A stretch of 64,000 nucleotides of DNA, taken from NCBI RefSeq assembly GCF_036226925.1, contig NZ_CP109031.1:620001-684000 (forward strand), given 5' to 3'. The DNA is from Streptomyces sp. NBC_00659. GTDB lineage: Bacteria; Actinomycetota; Actinomycetes; Streptomycetales; Streptomycetaceae. Below, piece by piece: positions 56,123 to 64,000 of the stretch. The number at the start of each line of letters is the position of its first letter. The first letter of the stretch is position 1. The notes beneath the pieces are model-generated. The model was not told the origin of the DNA, did no database searches, and saw only the letters and a list, made by a program, of their open reading frames with translations. Made by a program: the position numbers and the translations under genes.

Positions 56123-57625
56123 TCAGCCGCCCAGGTAAGGGCTGTAGAGCGCGGACAGGAAGCGGGTGACGATGACCTCGCGGGTCGTCGCCGGGAGGGC
56201 GTCCAGAAGGCGGTTGACCGGGGCCATCCGGGCCGCGTTGTCGCCGCTCAGGTCGACGCCCGCGGCCGGGAGCAGTGCCGCGAAGGAGGCGTTGTCGAGT
56301 TCGGTCAGGTCCACCTGCCGGAGCAGGTCGACGATGTCCGCGGGCGGCGTCGGGGGCCCGAGCGGACGGACCACGTCCACGCATTCACGCAGGACGGCGA
56401 GCAGGTCCTCGACGCCCCGCTCGCTGACCCCGGTGAGGGTCAGGTGCAGGTTGGCCGGCAGCCCGTCGAGGCTGAGCTGCGGCTGGAGGAAGAATCCCCG
56501 GGCGCGGGTCTCGTCGGCGAGGGCGAAGAGGTCGAGCGGGGTCTCGGCCGCCGGATCGGTGCCGATGGCGACCAGGGTGGCCTCGGGGGTGCCGAGGACG
56601 GTGAGGCCGTCGATCTCCTGGACGCCGCCGATCAGTGCCCGGGTCGCGGAGAGGGCGGCGCGGCCCAGTTCGCGGTAGCCGTCGGCGCCGAGGGCCTGAA
56701 GGGTGGCCCACGCCCCGGCGAGCGGGCCGGCCCCCTTGCTGCTCTGGATCGTGGAGTTGACGACGCTGTAGCCGGGCCAGGTGGCGCAGGCGTAGTAGGC
56801 GTCGAGACGCAGGGCCTCGTCGCGGAACAGCAAAACGGAGGCGCCCTTGGGGGCGTAGCCGAACTTGTGCAGGTCGCAGGAGAGGGAGGTGACGCCGGGG
56901 ACGGAGAGGTCGAAGGCCGGGACGGGCGCGCCGGCCTCGGCGAGCCAGGGCAGCAGCCAGCCTCCGACGCACGCGTCGACGTGGCAGGGGATGCCGCGGC
57001 CGGCGGCGTCGGCGGCTATCTCGGCGACGGGGTCGATGACGCCGTGGGCGTAGGAGGGTGCGGAGGCGACGACGAGGACCGTGTTCTCGTTGCAGAGTTC
57101 GGCCATCGCGGCGGGGTCGGCGCGGTAGGTCACGGGGTCGACGGGTGCGCTGCGCACGGTGACCCGCAGATAGCTGCCGGCCTTGTGGAAGGCGGCGTGG
57201 GCGGTGACGGGCACGACGATCTCCGGGGCCAGGACGTCCGGGCGGGCGTCCCGGGCGGCCTTCACCGCGAGGATGATCGATTCGGTTCCGCCGCTGGTGA
57301 AGATGCCCGGGGTGGTGTCGTCGCCGCCGAGGCGGGTGGCGGTCGCGCCGACGACCTGGCGTTCGAGGGCGACGATGCTGGGGAACGCGGTCGGGTCCAG
57401 ACCGTTGACCTCCATCATCGTCAGGTAGGCCTGTTCGGCGGCCTCGCGTACTTCGGGACGGCCGCTGTCGTAGACGTAGGCGGTGGTGTTGCCGCCCCGG
57501 GTGGGCAGGTCGGCGGCGGTGAGGACGGCGAGTTCGGCGAGGAGGTCGGCGCCGGAGCGGCCGGTCTCGGGCAGGCCCGGATGGGCGGCCGGGGCGTCGG
57601 CGGCGGTCTGCTGAGGGGTCGTCAT
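56123..57625 (-). CDS. PLP-dependent group II decarboxylase/sphingosine-phosphate-lyase-like enzyme
   Basis: 500 aa. TTPGIFTSGGTESIILAVKAARD near 110-132 and CDLHKFGYAPKGAS near 250-263 (PLP Lys in HKFGYAPKG) are the signatures of the sphingosine-1-phosphate lyase/MfnA branch of fold-type I enzymes; YAHGVIDPVAEIAADAAGRGIPCHVDACVGG adds the Asp that contacts PLP. It has no N-terminal membrane anchor, unlike eukaryotic lyases. ATG overlaps the upstream transporter's stop by 4 bp. A lyase or decarboxylase acting on a substrate imported by that transporter is the natural reading (inference). Aromatic or aspartate decarboxylation is the alternative. Confidence 0.82.
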   Translation of the reverse strand: MTTPQQTAADAPAAHPGLPETGRSGADLLAELAVLTAADLPTRGGNTTAYVYDSGRPEVREAAEQAYLTMMEVNGLDPTAFPSIVALERQVVGATATRLGGDDTTPGIFTSGGTESIILAVKAARDARPDVLAPEIVVPVTAHAAFHKAGSYLRVTVRSAPVDPVTYRADPAAMAELCNENTVLVVASAPSYAHGVIDPVAEIAADAAGRGIPCHVDACVGGWLLPWLAEAGAPVPAFDLSVPGVTSLSCDLHKFGYAPKGASVLLFRDEALRLDAYYACATWPGYSVVNSTIQSSKGAGPLAGAWATLQALGADGYRELGRAALSATRALIGGVQEIDGLTVLGTPEATLVAIGTDPAAETPLDLFALADETRARGFFLQPQLSLDGLPANLHLTLTGVSERGVEDLLAVLRECVDVVRPLGPPTPPADIVDLLRQVDLTELDNASFAALLPAAGVDLSGDNAARMAPVNRLLDALPATTREVIVTRFLSALYSPYLGG

Positions 57626-58986
57626 CGGGTGGTTTCCGTTTCTCGCACGGCGCGGCGTCGGCCGTAGGCGCGCAGGGCGGGCAGGGAGAGCAGCATGAGC
57701 AGGGCGGGGACGAGACTGAAGCCCAGGAGGATCCCGGTTCGCGCGGTGGCGGACTGGGCGACCGGGTGGTCCAGGGTCGAGGAGACGAAGCCGGTGGCGG
57801 CCAAGGCGATCGAGTAGGCGCCGGGGCCGGCCGCGAGACCGACGGTCTCCCCCGCCGTCCACAGTCCGGTGAACGCGCCGGACTGGACCTGTCCGGTCCT
57901 GGCGGTGTCGGCGTGCACCGTGTCGGGCAGCAGGGCGAGCGGCAGGACCTGGAGGGCCGCGTAGCAGACACCGAGCAGCCCGCAGAGCGCGAGCGTCGCG
58001 GCGACCGCGACGGTTCCGCTGCCGCTTCCGGCGGCCGGGAGCAGGGCGGCGGCGCCGAGGGCGTAGCCGCAGGTGGCGACGGTGAGGCAGCGCAGCCGTC
58101 CCCACCGTCCGGCGGCCTTGGCCCAGAGCGGGACGGCGACGGCGCTGGGTGCCACCAGGCAGACGAAGAGCATCGAGGTCAGGCCGTAGCCGCCGAGGCG
58201 GTAGGTGGCGACGTACGGTGCGGCGGCGAGCATGATCGCGACGGCCGCGGCCTGGAGCACGAAGGAGAGCAGCAGCGCGAAGAACGCGCGGTTGCCGCGT
58301 GCGGTGCGGAAGGCTGCGACCAGTCCGAGGGGTTCGGGTCCGGGCCGTGAGCGCACCCAGCGGGTGCCGAACGCGGGCACCAGCAGGACCGCCGCGATGA
58401 CGAGGCCCACGGTCAGCCCCATCGCGCCGTATCCCTTGCGGCCTCCGCCCGCGGCGTCGACCACCAGGGGTGCCGCACCGCCCGCGACGAGGATGCCCAG
58501 GGTCAGGAAGACGATCCGCCAGACCATGATCCGGGTGCGGACGGACGGCACGGGGGACATCTCGGCGGGCAGGGCGACGTAGGGCACCTGGAACAGGGAG
58601 AAGGCGCTCGCGGCCAGGACGAAGGTGACCGCCACCCACACCGCCGCGCCCGTGCCGGTCATCGGTGACAGGAACATCGCCGCGAACGCGGCGGGCAGCG
58701 CGAGCGCGCCGGCGACGAGCAGCCGGGTCCGTCGGCCGGTGCGGACGGCCTCACGGTCGCTCGCCGCCCCGACCAGCGGGTTGAACACGGCGTCCCAGGC
58801 CTTGGGCAGGGTGACGACGAGTCCGGCGATGCCGGCGGGGACGCCGAGCGCGTCGGTCATGAAGTAGAGGAGCAGCAGGCCGGGAACGGTGGAGAAGACG
58901 CCGGTGCCGACCGAGCCGAGTCCGTAGACGAACAGGCGGCGCCGGGTGAGGTCGCCGACGGCCGGGGGGACCAGGGCGGTCGTCAT
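57622..58986 (-). CDS. MFS_2/GPH-family transporter
   Basis: 454 aa with about 12 hydrophobic segments. VYGLGSVGTGVFSTVPGLLLLYFMTDALGVPAGIAGLVVTLPKAWDAVFNPLVGAASDR is the characteristic start of glycoside-pentoside-hexuronide (MFS_2) symporters, a group that also includes lysolipid carriers of the MFSD2 type. FSLFQVPYVALPAEMSP is a second family block. It overlaps both neighbours by 4 bp (TetR upstream, PLP enzyme downstream), so the three are translationally coupled. It probably imports the PLP enzyme's substrate (inference). Confidence 0.85.
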   Translation of the reverse strand: MTTALVPPAVGDLTRRRLFVYGLGSVGTGVFSTVPGLLLLYFMTDALGVPAGIAGLVVTLPKAWDAVFNPLVGAASDREAVRTGRRTRLLVAGALALPAAFAAMFLSPMTGTGAAVWVAVTFVLAASAFSLFQVPYVALPAEMSPVPSVRTRIMVWRIVFLTLGILVAGGAAPLVVDAAGGGRKGYGAMGLTVGLVIAAVLLVPAFGTRWVRSRPGPEPLGLVAAFRTARGNRAFFALLLSFVLQAAAVAIMLAAAPYVATYRLGGYGLTSMLFVCLVAPSAVAVPLWAKAAGRWGRLRCLTVATCGYALGAAALLPAAGSGSGTVAVAATLALCGLLGVCYAALQVLPLALLPDTVHADTARTGQVQSGAFTGLWTAGETVGLAAGPGAYSIALAATGFVSSTLDHPVAQSATARTGILLGFSLVPALLMLLSLPALRAYGRRRAVRETETTR

Positions 58987-59645
58987 CCGCGCTCCCGGTC
59001 GCGCGGCTGCGGGGCGGCGAGCCCCAGTTCACGCAGGACGAGGGCGCGCAGGTGGGCGCGGAAGCGCGGGACCTCGGAGCGGATGCCCGAGCGGCAGAAG
59101 CCGTGGGTGCTCCACAGCACCGTCCAGACGGTCATCTCGACGTCGGCGGGCTCGGCGGATCCGGCCCGCGGCGCGGACGGGACGACCTCGCGCACGGTGT
59201 CGCCGACCGCGTCGATGAGCGGCCGTGCGTAGGCGGCCTCCAGATCCGCGAACTCGGCGGCGTCCGAGAGCCAGCGGCGCATCCACAGGGCCGGGATGTG
59301 CGGCTGGTCGAGACAGAAGTCGAGGTAGCGGTCGACCAGGCCGGTGACGGCCGCGGCCGGATCGGTGGGCGCGAGCTCCCGGAAGGCGGCCAGCGCGTCC
59401 GTCAGCACCCGCTGCTCGGCGAGGTGGGCGCGGAGCATGACCTCCCGGTAGAGGTCCGGCTTCCCGCCGACGTGGTAGGCGACGGTGGCCATGTTCAGCC
59501 CGGCCTCGGCGGCGATCCGCCGCGTGCTCGTGCCGTCGTAGCCGTGGTCGGCGAAGAGGGAGGTGGCTGCCGCGATGATGCGTTCGCGGCTGGCGTCGGC
59601 GGGCGGTGGGGCCGGGGCCGGTGAGGCGGGTGGCGAGTCGGACAT
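58983..59645 (-). CDS. TetR-family regulator, first gene of the transporter/PLP-enzyme operon
   Basis: 220 aa from ATG 59645. No Shine-Dalgarno, but TATCCT ends 7 bp upstream, so a leaderless mRNA is plausible. HTH: SRERIIAAATSLFADHGYDGTSTRRIAAEAGLNMATVAYHVGGKPDLYREVM (residues about 18-70). The C-terminal domain has LDFCLDQPHIPALWMRRWLSDAAEF. It probably autoregulates through the palindrome at 59677-59690. The stop overlaps the transporter start. Confidence 0.88.
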   Translation of the reverse strand: MSDSPPASPAPAPPPADASRERIIAAATSLFADHGYDGTSTRRIAAEAGLNMATVAYHVGGKPDLYREVMLRAHLAEQRVLTDALAAFRELAPTDPAAAVTGLVDRYLDFCLDQPHIPALWMRRWLSDAAEFADLEAAYARPLIDAVGDTVREVVPSAPRAGSAEPADVEMTVWTVLWSTHGFCRSGIRSEVPRFRAHLRALVLRELGLAAPQPRDRERG

Positions 59646-59676
59646 GGCGGGGAGGATATGCCGCCGGGAGGCGCCG

Positions 59677-59690
59677 ATCAATCGATTGAT
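59677..59690. promoter_or_regulatory. Perfect 14-bp palindrome, candidate TetR operator
   Basis: ATCAATCGATTGAT is fully self-complementary and 31 bp upstream of the TetR start, where an autoregulatory TetR operator would lie. A half-site-like TGATCAAT recurs at 59899-59906. The surrounding gap 59646-59961 (316 bp) has no gene, and the right end is AT-rich and carries the promoter of the DUF4142 gene. Confidence 0.65.
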
Positions 59691-59961
59691 GGAGACGATT
59701 TCGCGGACCTCGCCGCACGCGCAGGGCGGTTCGCCCGTACGTTCCTGCCGAGGACGCCCGCCGGAGGGCCCCTGCCGACTCCCCGGCCGGCCTCTTGGAC
59801 CCGGCGCCGCCGACGGCACCACACCGCACCGAACCGACACCCTGTGCACCGACTGTGACGCACAACACAGCAAAGAGGTCAGAATTTACCCAGCAAAATG
59901 ATCAATGGGGCCGTGACATCCGTACCCCCTGTGAAATCTGATCGATACGTCAGGAGGCATC

Positions 59962-60702
59962 ATGCCCGTCTCACGCAACTTGGCAGGAACGGTCTTCGTG
60001 GGCGGCGCGGTGACTCTGACTCTCGCCGCTCTGGCATACCCGACCATGCTCGGGTTCCAGACCGCGTCCAGCGCTCAGACCCGCGTCATCGCGGACACCC
60101 AGTGGGGCCCGCTCACCGAGGGCGACCGCGACTTCGTCGTCAAGGTCCGCGCGGCCGGGCTGTGGGAGTACCCCTTGGGCGAGATCGCGCTCAAGAAGGG
60201 CTCGACCGCGGCGATGCGGGAGGCCGGCAAGCACCTGATCGTGGGTCACGCCCGTCTCGACGATCTGGACCGCAAGGTCGCCGTCCAGCTGAACATCGCT
60301 CTGCCCAACCAGGCGTCTCCGCAGCAGCAGCAGTTCGTGGCGACCTCCGCGGCCCTGACCGGCAAGCAGTTCGACTCGGTGACCGCCAACATCCTGCGCG
60401 TCACGCACGGCTCCATCTTCTCGGTGATCGCCAAGGTGCGCGCCAATACCAACAACTCCCTCGTACGCGAGCTCGCGGACCTCGCCAACGACACGGTCCT
60501 CGACCACATCACCATGATGGAGAAGACCGGCACCATCGACTTCGCCCAGGTCATCGCCCAGCAGAGTGCCCCGCCCACACTCCCCAAGGACCAGCTCACG
60601 CCGCCCGCGCCGCAGCCCGGTGCCCCAATGGTCGTCCTCACCCCGCGCCCCGACCTCAACGTGAACACCAACAGCCCGACGCCCAGCCCGACGGTCGGCT
60701 GA
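59962..60702 (+). CDS. Secreted or membrane-anchored DUF4142 protein
   Basis: 246 aa. AGGAGG upstream of ATG 59962. An N-terminal hydrophobic helix (LAGTVFVGGAVTLTLAALAYP, about 7-28) acts as signal or anchor. Residues about 50-190 form the DUF4142 four-helix, ferritin-like bundle (DRDFVVKVRAAGLWEYPLGEIALKKG, LIVGHARLDDLDRKVAVQLNI, VLDHITMMEKTGTIDF). The Pro/Thr/Asn-rich tail (NTNSPTPSPTVG) suits a surface protein. Function of DUF4142 is unknown. Ends at a strong bidirectional terminator. Confidence 0.85.
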   Translation: MPVSRNLAGTVFVGGAVTLTLAALAYPTMLGFQTASSAQTRVIADTQWGPLTEGDRDFVVKVRAAGLWEYPLGEIALKKGSTAAMREAGKHLIVGHARLDDLDRKVAVQLNIALPNQASPQQQQFVATSAALTGKQFDSVTANILRVTHGSIFSVIAKVRANTNNSLVRELADLANDTVLDHITMMEKTGTIDFAQVIAQQSAPPTLPKDQLTPPAPQPGAPMVVLTPRPDLNVNTNSPTPSPTVG

Positions 60703-60733
60703 AGCGCGGGCGGCGGCCATCGGAAGTCCGTTG

Positions 60734-60777
60734 AGCCCCGCGCGCAGGAACGGCCGGTCGTTCCTGCGCGCGGGGCT
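60734..60777. terminator. Strong bidirectional terminator
   Basis: A perfect 19-bp inverted repeat (AGCCCCGCGCGCAGGAACG and its complement) with a 6-nt GCCGGT loop sits between the convergent DUF4142 and nitroreductase genes; the latter's stop begins at 60778. Confidence 0.9.
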
Positions 60778-61431
60778 TCAGGCCTGCCGGGTGCCCTGCC
60801 AGCCGTCGTGGTGCAGGACCTGGTCCAGGGGCAGCCTCGGGCCCGGGCGGAACGTGTCGCGCAGAGGGTGGGCCGTGGGCAGCAGGGCACCCTGGCGGAC
60901 CGTGGGCGGCAGGCCCAGCAGGTCGGCGACCTCCTGTTCACGGTCCAGGTGCACCGCCGTCCAGGCGGTGACCAGGCCCCGGCTGCGGGCGGCCAGCGCG
61001 TAGCTCCAGGCGGCCGGCAGCAACGACGCCCACAGACCGGCCTGGTTGCCCCTGGGCAACTGTCCGCCGGGCACCTCGAGACACGGGATGACCAGGACCG
61101 GTACCCGGTGCAGCCGGTCGGCCAGCGCCCGGGCGGAGATGAGGACCGAGCGTACGCCCTCGGGCAGGTCCGCCGACCGGTCGAGACGGGCGGAGTTGCG
61201 TTCGTAGAACGCGGCCCGGTACACCTCGGCGACATCCGCCCGGACACGCGGGTCGGTGACCACGATCCAGCGCCAGTTCTGCCGGTTGTTGCCGCTCGGC
61301 GCCTGGAGCGCGATGCGCAGACAGTCCTCGACCAGGGCCGGGTCCACCGCCCGGTCCAGGTCGAGGCCGTACCGCACCGACCGCGTGGTGGTCAGCAACT
61401 CCTCGCAGGAGAGAGGAAGTTCGGCGGTCAT
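60778..61431 (-). CDS. Nitroreductase-family flavoprotein
   Basis: 217 aa from ATG 61431, overlapping the UbiA-like gene's stop by 4 bp. LLTTTRSVRYGLDLDRAVDPALVEDCLRIALQAPSGNNRQNWRWIVV is the FMN-binding N-terminus of the nitroreductase/BluB fold (RSVR, APSG..NxQ). A later SYALAARSRGLVTAWTAVHLD is the dimer/FMN region. In an AfsA-UbiA operon it is more likely a tailoring oxidoreductase than a nitro-drug reductase (inference). Confidence 0.85.
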   Translation of the reverse strand: MTAELPLSCEELLTTTRSVRYGLDLDRAVDPALVEDCLRIALQAPSGNNRQNWRWIVVTDPRVRADVAEVYRAAFYERNSARLDRSADLPEGVRSVLISARALADRLHRVPVLVIPCLEVPGGQLPRGNQAGLWASLLPAAWSYALAARSRGLVTAWTAVHLDREQEVADLLGLPPTVRQGALLPTAHPLRDTFRPGPRLPLDQVLHHDGWQGTRQA

Positions 61432-62426
61432 GGCAGCAGCACCGCCCGGACGGCCAGCGCGAGGTGGGTGGCCACGACGAAAGCGATCGCGGCGGGCACC
61501 GGCCATCCACCGTGGCCGGCGGCCAGGAACCGCCGGGTGCCGTGGGCGGGAAGGACGGCCGCCAGGCAGGGCAGCAGGGCGAGCGCACCGTGCGGGGCGA
61601 GCAGCACCACCTCGCAGCCGACGGCACCGGCCGCGAAGCCCGCGGTCACCGCGGCGGCGCGTCTCGGGCCGAGGGCGGTCGAGTACAGCCGGGAGCCCGG
61701 GGGCGCTTCCCAGGCGGTCTTGCGCGCGAACTCGAAGTGCAGGAAGACACAGGCGCACAGGGCGAGCAGCACGGCGCCGCGCCAGTCGGCGGTGACGGTT
61801 CCCGCGGCGACGAGGGATCCGTAGACATAGCCGCCGAGCAGCAGTTGGACCGGGTAGGTGAACGCCAGGCCGAGCAGGGGCCGTTCGCCCACGGCGGGAA
61901 CAAGCCGTTCCAGCAGGGCGAGGAACAGCCCGTATCCGAGGGCCGCGAGAATCAGCAGGGCGTCGGTCGTCGAGCGGGCCGCGTTCAGACCGGTCACCAC
62001 CACGGTGATCACCACCATCGCGCCGCGCAGTTCGGCCGCGGTGATCGCGCCGGTGACGAGCGGCCGGTCCGGGTGGTGGACACGGTCGTGGGCGAGGTCC
62101 TTCTGTTCGTCCAGCATCCGCAGGAACAACAGGGCCAGTACGACGCTGACGACCCGGATCGCGGTGGTGCCGGAGGGACGCCAGGCCGTGCCGGACGCGG
62201 CCGCCGCCGTGCCCTCCAGGGCGAGGACCCACAGCAGTCCGTAGGTGACGTAGATCTGCGGCCGGAACATGCGCAGCACGAAACGGCCGAGTCGAGCCGG
62301 AACATGACGGCCAGGGCGGGCGGGCAGATGCCGGCCCGGTCGGGCGGGCACGTGCGGGGCGGCGGCAGTGGGCACTGCGGGGACCTCCCGGTGGGGTGCG
62401 TCTCGGTTCGGTACGGCCGAACTCAT
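61428..62426 (-). CDS. UbiA-family prenyltransferase-like membrane protein
   Basis: 332 aa from ATG 62426. A Pro/Arg/His-rich N-terminus with repeated PARPGRH units precedes about eight transmembrane helices starting near residue 60. The first Asp-rich motif reads LRMLDEQKDLAHDRVHHPDRPLVTG (about 103-127), matching the UbiA DxxxD-RPL type; the second Asp motif is not obvious (FARKTAW region). UbiA enzymes attach isoprenyl chains to aromatic or other acceptors in the membrane. It overlaps both neighbours by 4 bp, within one operon. Substrate unknown. Confidence 0.75.
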   Translation of the reverse strand: MSSAVPNRDAPHREVPAVPTAAAPHVPARPGRHLPARPGRHVPARLGRFVLRMFRPQIYVTYGLLWVLALEGTAAAASGTAWRPSGTTAIRVVSVVLALLFLRMLDEQKDLAHDRVHHPDRPLVTGAITAAELRGAMVVITVVVTGLNAARSTTDALLILAALGYGLFLALLERLVPAVGERPLLGLAFTYPVQLLLGGYVYGSLVAAGTVTADWRGAVLLALCACVFLHFEFARKTAWEAPPGSRLYSTALGPRRAAAVTAGFAAGAVGCEVVLLAPHGALALLPCLAAVLPAHGTRRFLAAGHGGWPVPAAIAFVVATHLALAVRAVLLP

Positions 62427-63403
62427 GCGGCCTTGTGGGTGGTCGGGGCCGCCGTGGAACGAACCGGCCGGATGTCCGGGTCGGCGAGCCTGATGCTGGC
62501 CTCGGCGGCCAGGGTGCCTGGCTGGCGCAGGGTGCACTCGATGTCGGCGCCCGGCCGGGCCGGAGCGGTCCGGCACACCAGCGGCAGATCCATCTCGGCG
62601 AAACGTCGGAACCGTGCTCTCAGGGCGACCGGCAGCGGGCTGGGTGTGCGAACGGTTCCGGCGGACACACAGGCGCGCAGGGCGAGTTGGCGGAACGCCT
62701 CCAGCTCCAGCATGCCGGGCACGTGGTCCACCCAGTGGTCGTAGAGGGTCGGGTGGCCGGTCTCGGCGACCAGGTCTGCCGTGTGGGTGCCGTCGTCCGC
62801 GGTGCGCGGCGGGGAGATGACCGTGTTGGCAGGGGTGCGCCGGCCGACGAGTGCGGGCTCGACGCGTGCGCCGCGCAGGGCGACGGGCACGGCCGGAAGG
62901 CCGAGCGCACGGCGCTGTGCGGCCCTCAGACGCGTCCAGTCCTCGGGCGGCATCCAGGAGTAGTCGATGCGGGCCAGCAGTGCCTCCCGGCCGCCGATGG
63001 CCAGCGTGAAGCAGAGGCGCAGGCCCCGCACTTCGGCCCGGGTCCGGAACCGCTTCTCGATCCGGGTGACGACGACCGCCTCGGTGGGCCGGTCCTCCCG
63101 GGTGAGGGCGGCCGGGTCCGGCACCTCGAACTCGACAGCCCTGAGCAGGAACTTGTGCCCCGGACGGACGCCGAGGTAGCGGTGGGCCACCACGAAGATG
63201 CCCTGCCGGCACGCCTCGAGGAGCAGCAAGGGGTCGAGGCGGTCGGCGGGGCCGAGGGTGTCGTCGTAGAAGGCGTGACGGCGGGGGAACCGTGCGGCCA
63301 GCAGCAACTCGTTCTCGCCGTGACGTTCGGAGTCTGTCAGGAAGACCTCCGCGGCCGCGTAACGGTGGACCAGTTCCTTGGGGAGTGTCCGGGTGAACTG
63401 CAT
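62423..63403 (-). CDS. AfsA/ScbA-like butyrolactone autoregulator synthase homologue
   Basis: 326 aa from ATG 63403. Two hotdog-like AfsA repeats are visible: LVHRYAAAEVFLTDSERHGENELLLAARFPRRHAFYDD near 12-50 with DPLLLLEACRQGIFVVAHRYLGV, and the later TLYDHWVDHVPGMLELEAFRQLALRA. The RRHAFYDD and HVPGMLELEAFRQ blocks are the recognised AfsA features. AfsA condenses a beta-ketoacyl chain with dihydroxyacetone phosphate to begin gamma-butyrolactone hormones. No receptor (ArpA-like TetR) is next to it within the window. It may instead make another lipid-derived product for the UbiA step (inference). Confidence 0.87.
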   Translation of the reverse strand: MQFTRTLPKELVHRYAAAEVFLTDSERHGENELLLAARFPRRHAFYDDTLGPADRLDPLLLLEACRQGIFVVAHRYLGVRPGHKFLLRAVEFEVPDPAALTREDRPTEAVVVTRIEKRFRTRAEVRGLRLCFTLAIGGREALLARIDYSWMPPEDWTRLRAAQRRALGLPAVPVALRGARVEPALVGRRTPANTVISPPRTADDGTHTADLVAETGHPTLYDHWVDHVPGMLELEAFRQLALRACVSAGTVRTPSPLPVALRARFRRFAEMDLPLVCRTAPARPGADIECTLRQPGTLAAEASIRLADPDIRPVRSTAAPTTHKAA

Positions 63404-63413
63404 GGGCCGCTCC

Positions 63414-64000
63414 TCAGTTCGCGGTGGCGCGGAGGGTGTCCAGGTGAAGGCGCCAGGTGTCGGCGTCGGCTCCGTCCAGCACGGGCGTCCGGCCCGGCTG
63501 CCGCATGGGAAGCACCTTCGAGCCGACGATGACGGCGTCCCACGGGTCGAGGTCGACTCCCCGCCGCCAGGCGGTCTCCAGCAGCGTGCGCGGGGTGGCG
63601 GAGGGGTCGGCGCCCGGGTGCCGGGACACGGTGGCGCGCAGCCGGGCGACGGCGGGGTCGAAGGCGAGGTCCCGGGGCGCGGTCGCGTCGTACAACCGGC
63701 CGGTCAGTTCCCGGGCATGCCCGGTGCGGTCCTCGTCGGCGAGGGCGGAGCGGAACAGGCGGTCGCGCTCGCCGTCGTCGAAGTGGACGGCCAACTCGCG
63801 CAGGACGTCGGCGGGTTCGTCGGGGGTGTGCACGAGGTTCAGCAAGTAGCTGTAGCGGCCCAGGAGATGACGCAGCTGGCCGGGCCGGCGGGCGTCCGGG
63901 TCCGTGGGTCCCTTGAGCCGGGTGAGTTCGACCGAGGCGGGCACGTCCAGGTCGTGGCGGGGGCGGACGAGGAGCACGAGGGCGTCGGCGTCCTCCAGGA
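63414..64000 (-). CDS. Unrecognised gene, truncated by the right window edge
   Basis: At least 195 codons; the N-terminus lies outside the window, and the reading frame is open at 64000 (LEDADALVLLVRPRHDL). It ends 10 bp before the AfsA-like start, so it is in the same operon. Visible features: DVPASVELTRLKGPTD, LRHLLGRYSYLLNLVHTPDEPADVLRELAVHFDDGERDRLF, and WDAVIVGSKVLPMRQPGR near the end. Mostly helical, acidic, no membrane segment. Family not recognised. Confidence 0.65.
   Translation of the reverse strand, partial: LEDADALVLLVRPRHDLDVPASVELTRLKGPTDPDARRPGQLRHLLGRYSYLLNLVHTPDEPADVLRELAVHFDDGERDRLFRSALADEDRTGHARELTGRLYDATAPRDLAFDPAVARLRATVSRHPGADPSATPRTLLETAWRRGVDLDPWDAVIVGSKVLPMRQPGRTPVLDGADADTWRLHLDTLRATAN

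Noticed and set aside
1..64000. CRISPR arrays, tRNA/rRNA genes, prophage or intact insertion sequences
   Set aside because: No repeat-spacer pattern, cloverleaf-like tRNA end, phage structural gene or complete transposase was found on either strand.

Overview
The window is high-GC, gene-dense actinomycete chromosome, most likely from Streptomyces or a close relative. Signs of this are strong G/C bias at third codon positions, many GTG starts, leaderless-looking genes, an AfsA/ScbA-type butyrolactone-synthase homologue, MAB_1171c-type membrane proteins, an ECF41-type sigma factor and a secreted GH127 enzyme with a ricin-type lectin tail. I saw no rRNA, tRNA, CRISPR array, prophage or intact insertion sequence. 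One short transposase-like tail and several gene stumps show past deletions.

Layout. 0-4.5 kb (minus strand): secreted GH127-lectin enzyme with two LacI-type operator-like palindromes upstream, two broken genes fused at a deletion scar (LamG fragment and amino-acid binding lipoprotein stump), and a divergent inositol-monophosphatase homologue. 4.7-17.4 kb (plus): a five-gene cassette of DUF4132 protein, 1634-aa giant protein, MoxR AAA+ ATPase, DUF5682-VWA fusion and SWIM zinc-finger protein. It matches the poorly understood E. coli yehI-L-M-P-Q set and is the strongest candidate for an undescribed system here. 17.4-20.7 kb (minus): response-regulator/PP2C phosphatase, CHASE3 histidine kinase and single-domain response regulator. 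21-33.9 kb: mixed housekeeping and stress genes (orphan TOPRIM protein, nitronate-monooxygenase-like enzyme, membrane protein, 2H phosphoesterase, GNAT, carboxymuconolactone decarboxylase plus ECF41 sigma, MFS exporter, NHL-repeat secreted protein, flavin-binding protein, MerR regulator with a typical MerR promoter driving a double alpha/beta hydrolase, DUF427 protein). The gaps between about 21.6 and 30.3 kb hold five short tandem repeats.

34-39 kb (plus): ImmA/IrrE-like HExxH protein, two tandem MAB_1171c-type membrane proteins and an FAD monooxygenase, apparently one operon. 39-51 kb: small metabolic and stress genes, several of which look leaderless, with remnants of at least four broken genes. 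51-54 kb: phosphotransferase, then a TetX-like FAD monooxygenase divergent from a TetR regulator. 54-56 kb: arginase-fold protein with altered metal ligands, HxlR fragment, PRC-barrel protein and a 57-aa membrane protein. 56-59.6 kb (minus): TetR, MFS_2-type transporter and sphingosine-phosphate-lyase-like PLP enzyme, joined by 4-bp stop/start overlaps and preceded by a perfect 14-bp palindrome. 60-64 kb: DUF4142 protein, strong bidirectional terminator, then a minus-strand operon entering from beyond the right edge: unknown gene, AfsA-like protein, UbiA-like prenyltransferase and nitroreductase.

Method. Starts were chosen from visible Shine-Dalgarno sequences, gene overlaps and family N-termini. 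Family names rest on motif recognition by eye; no database search was run.
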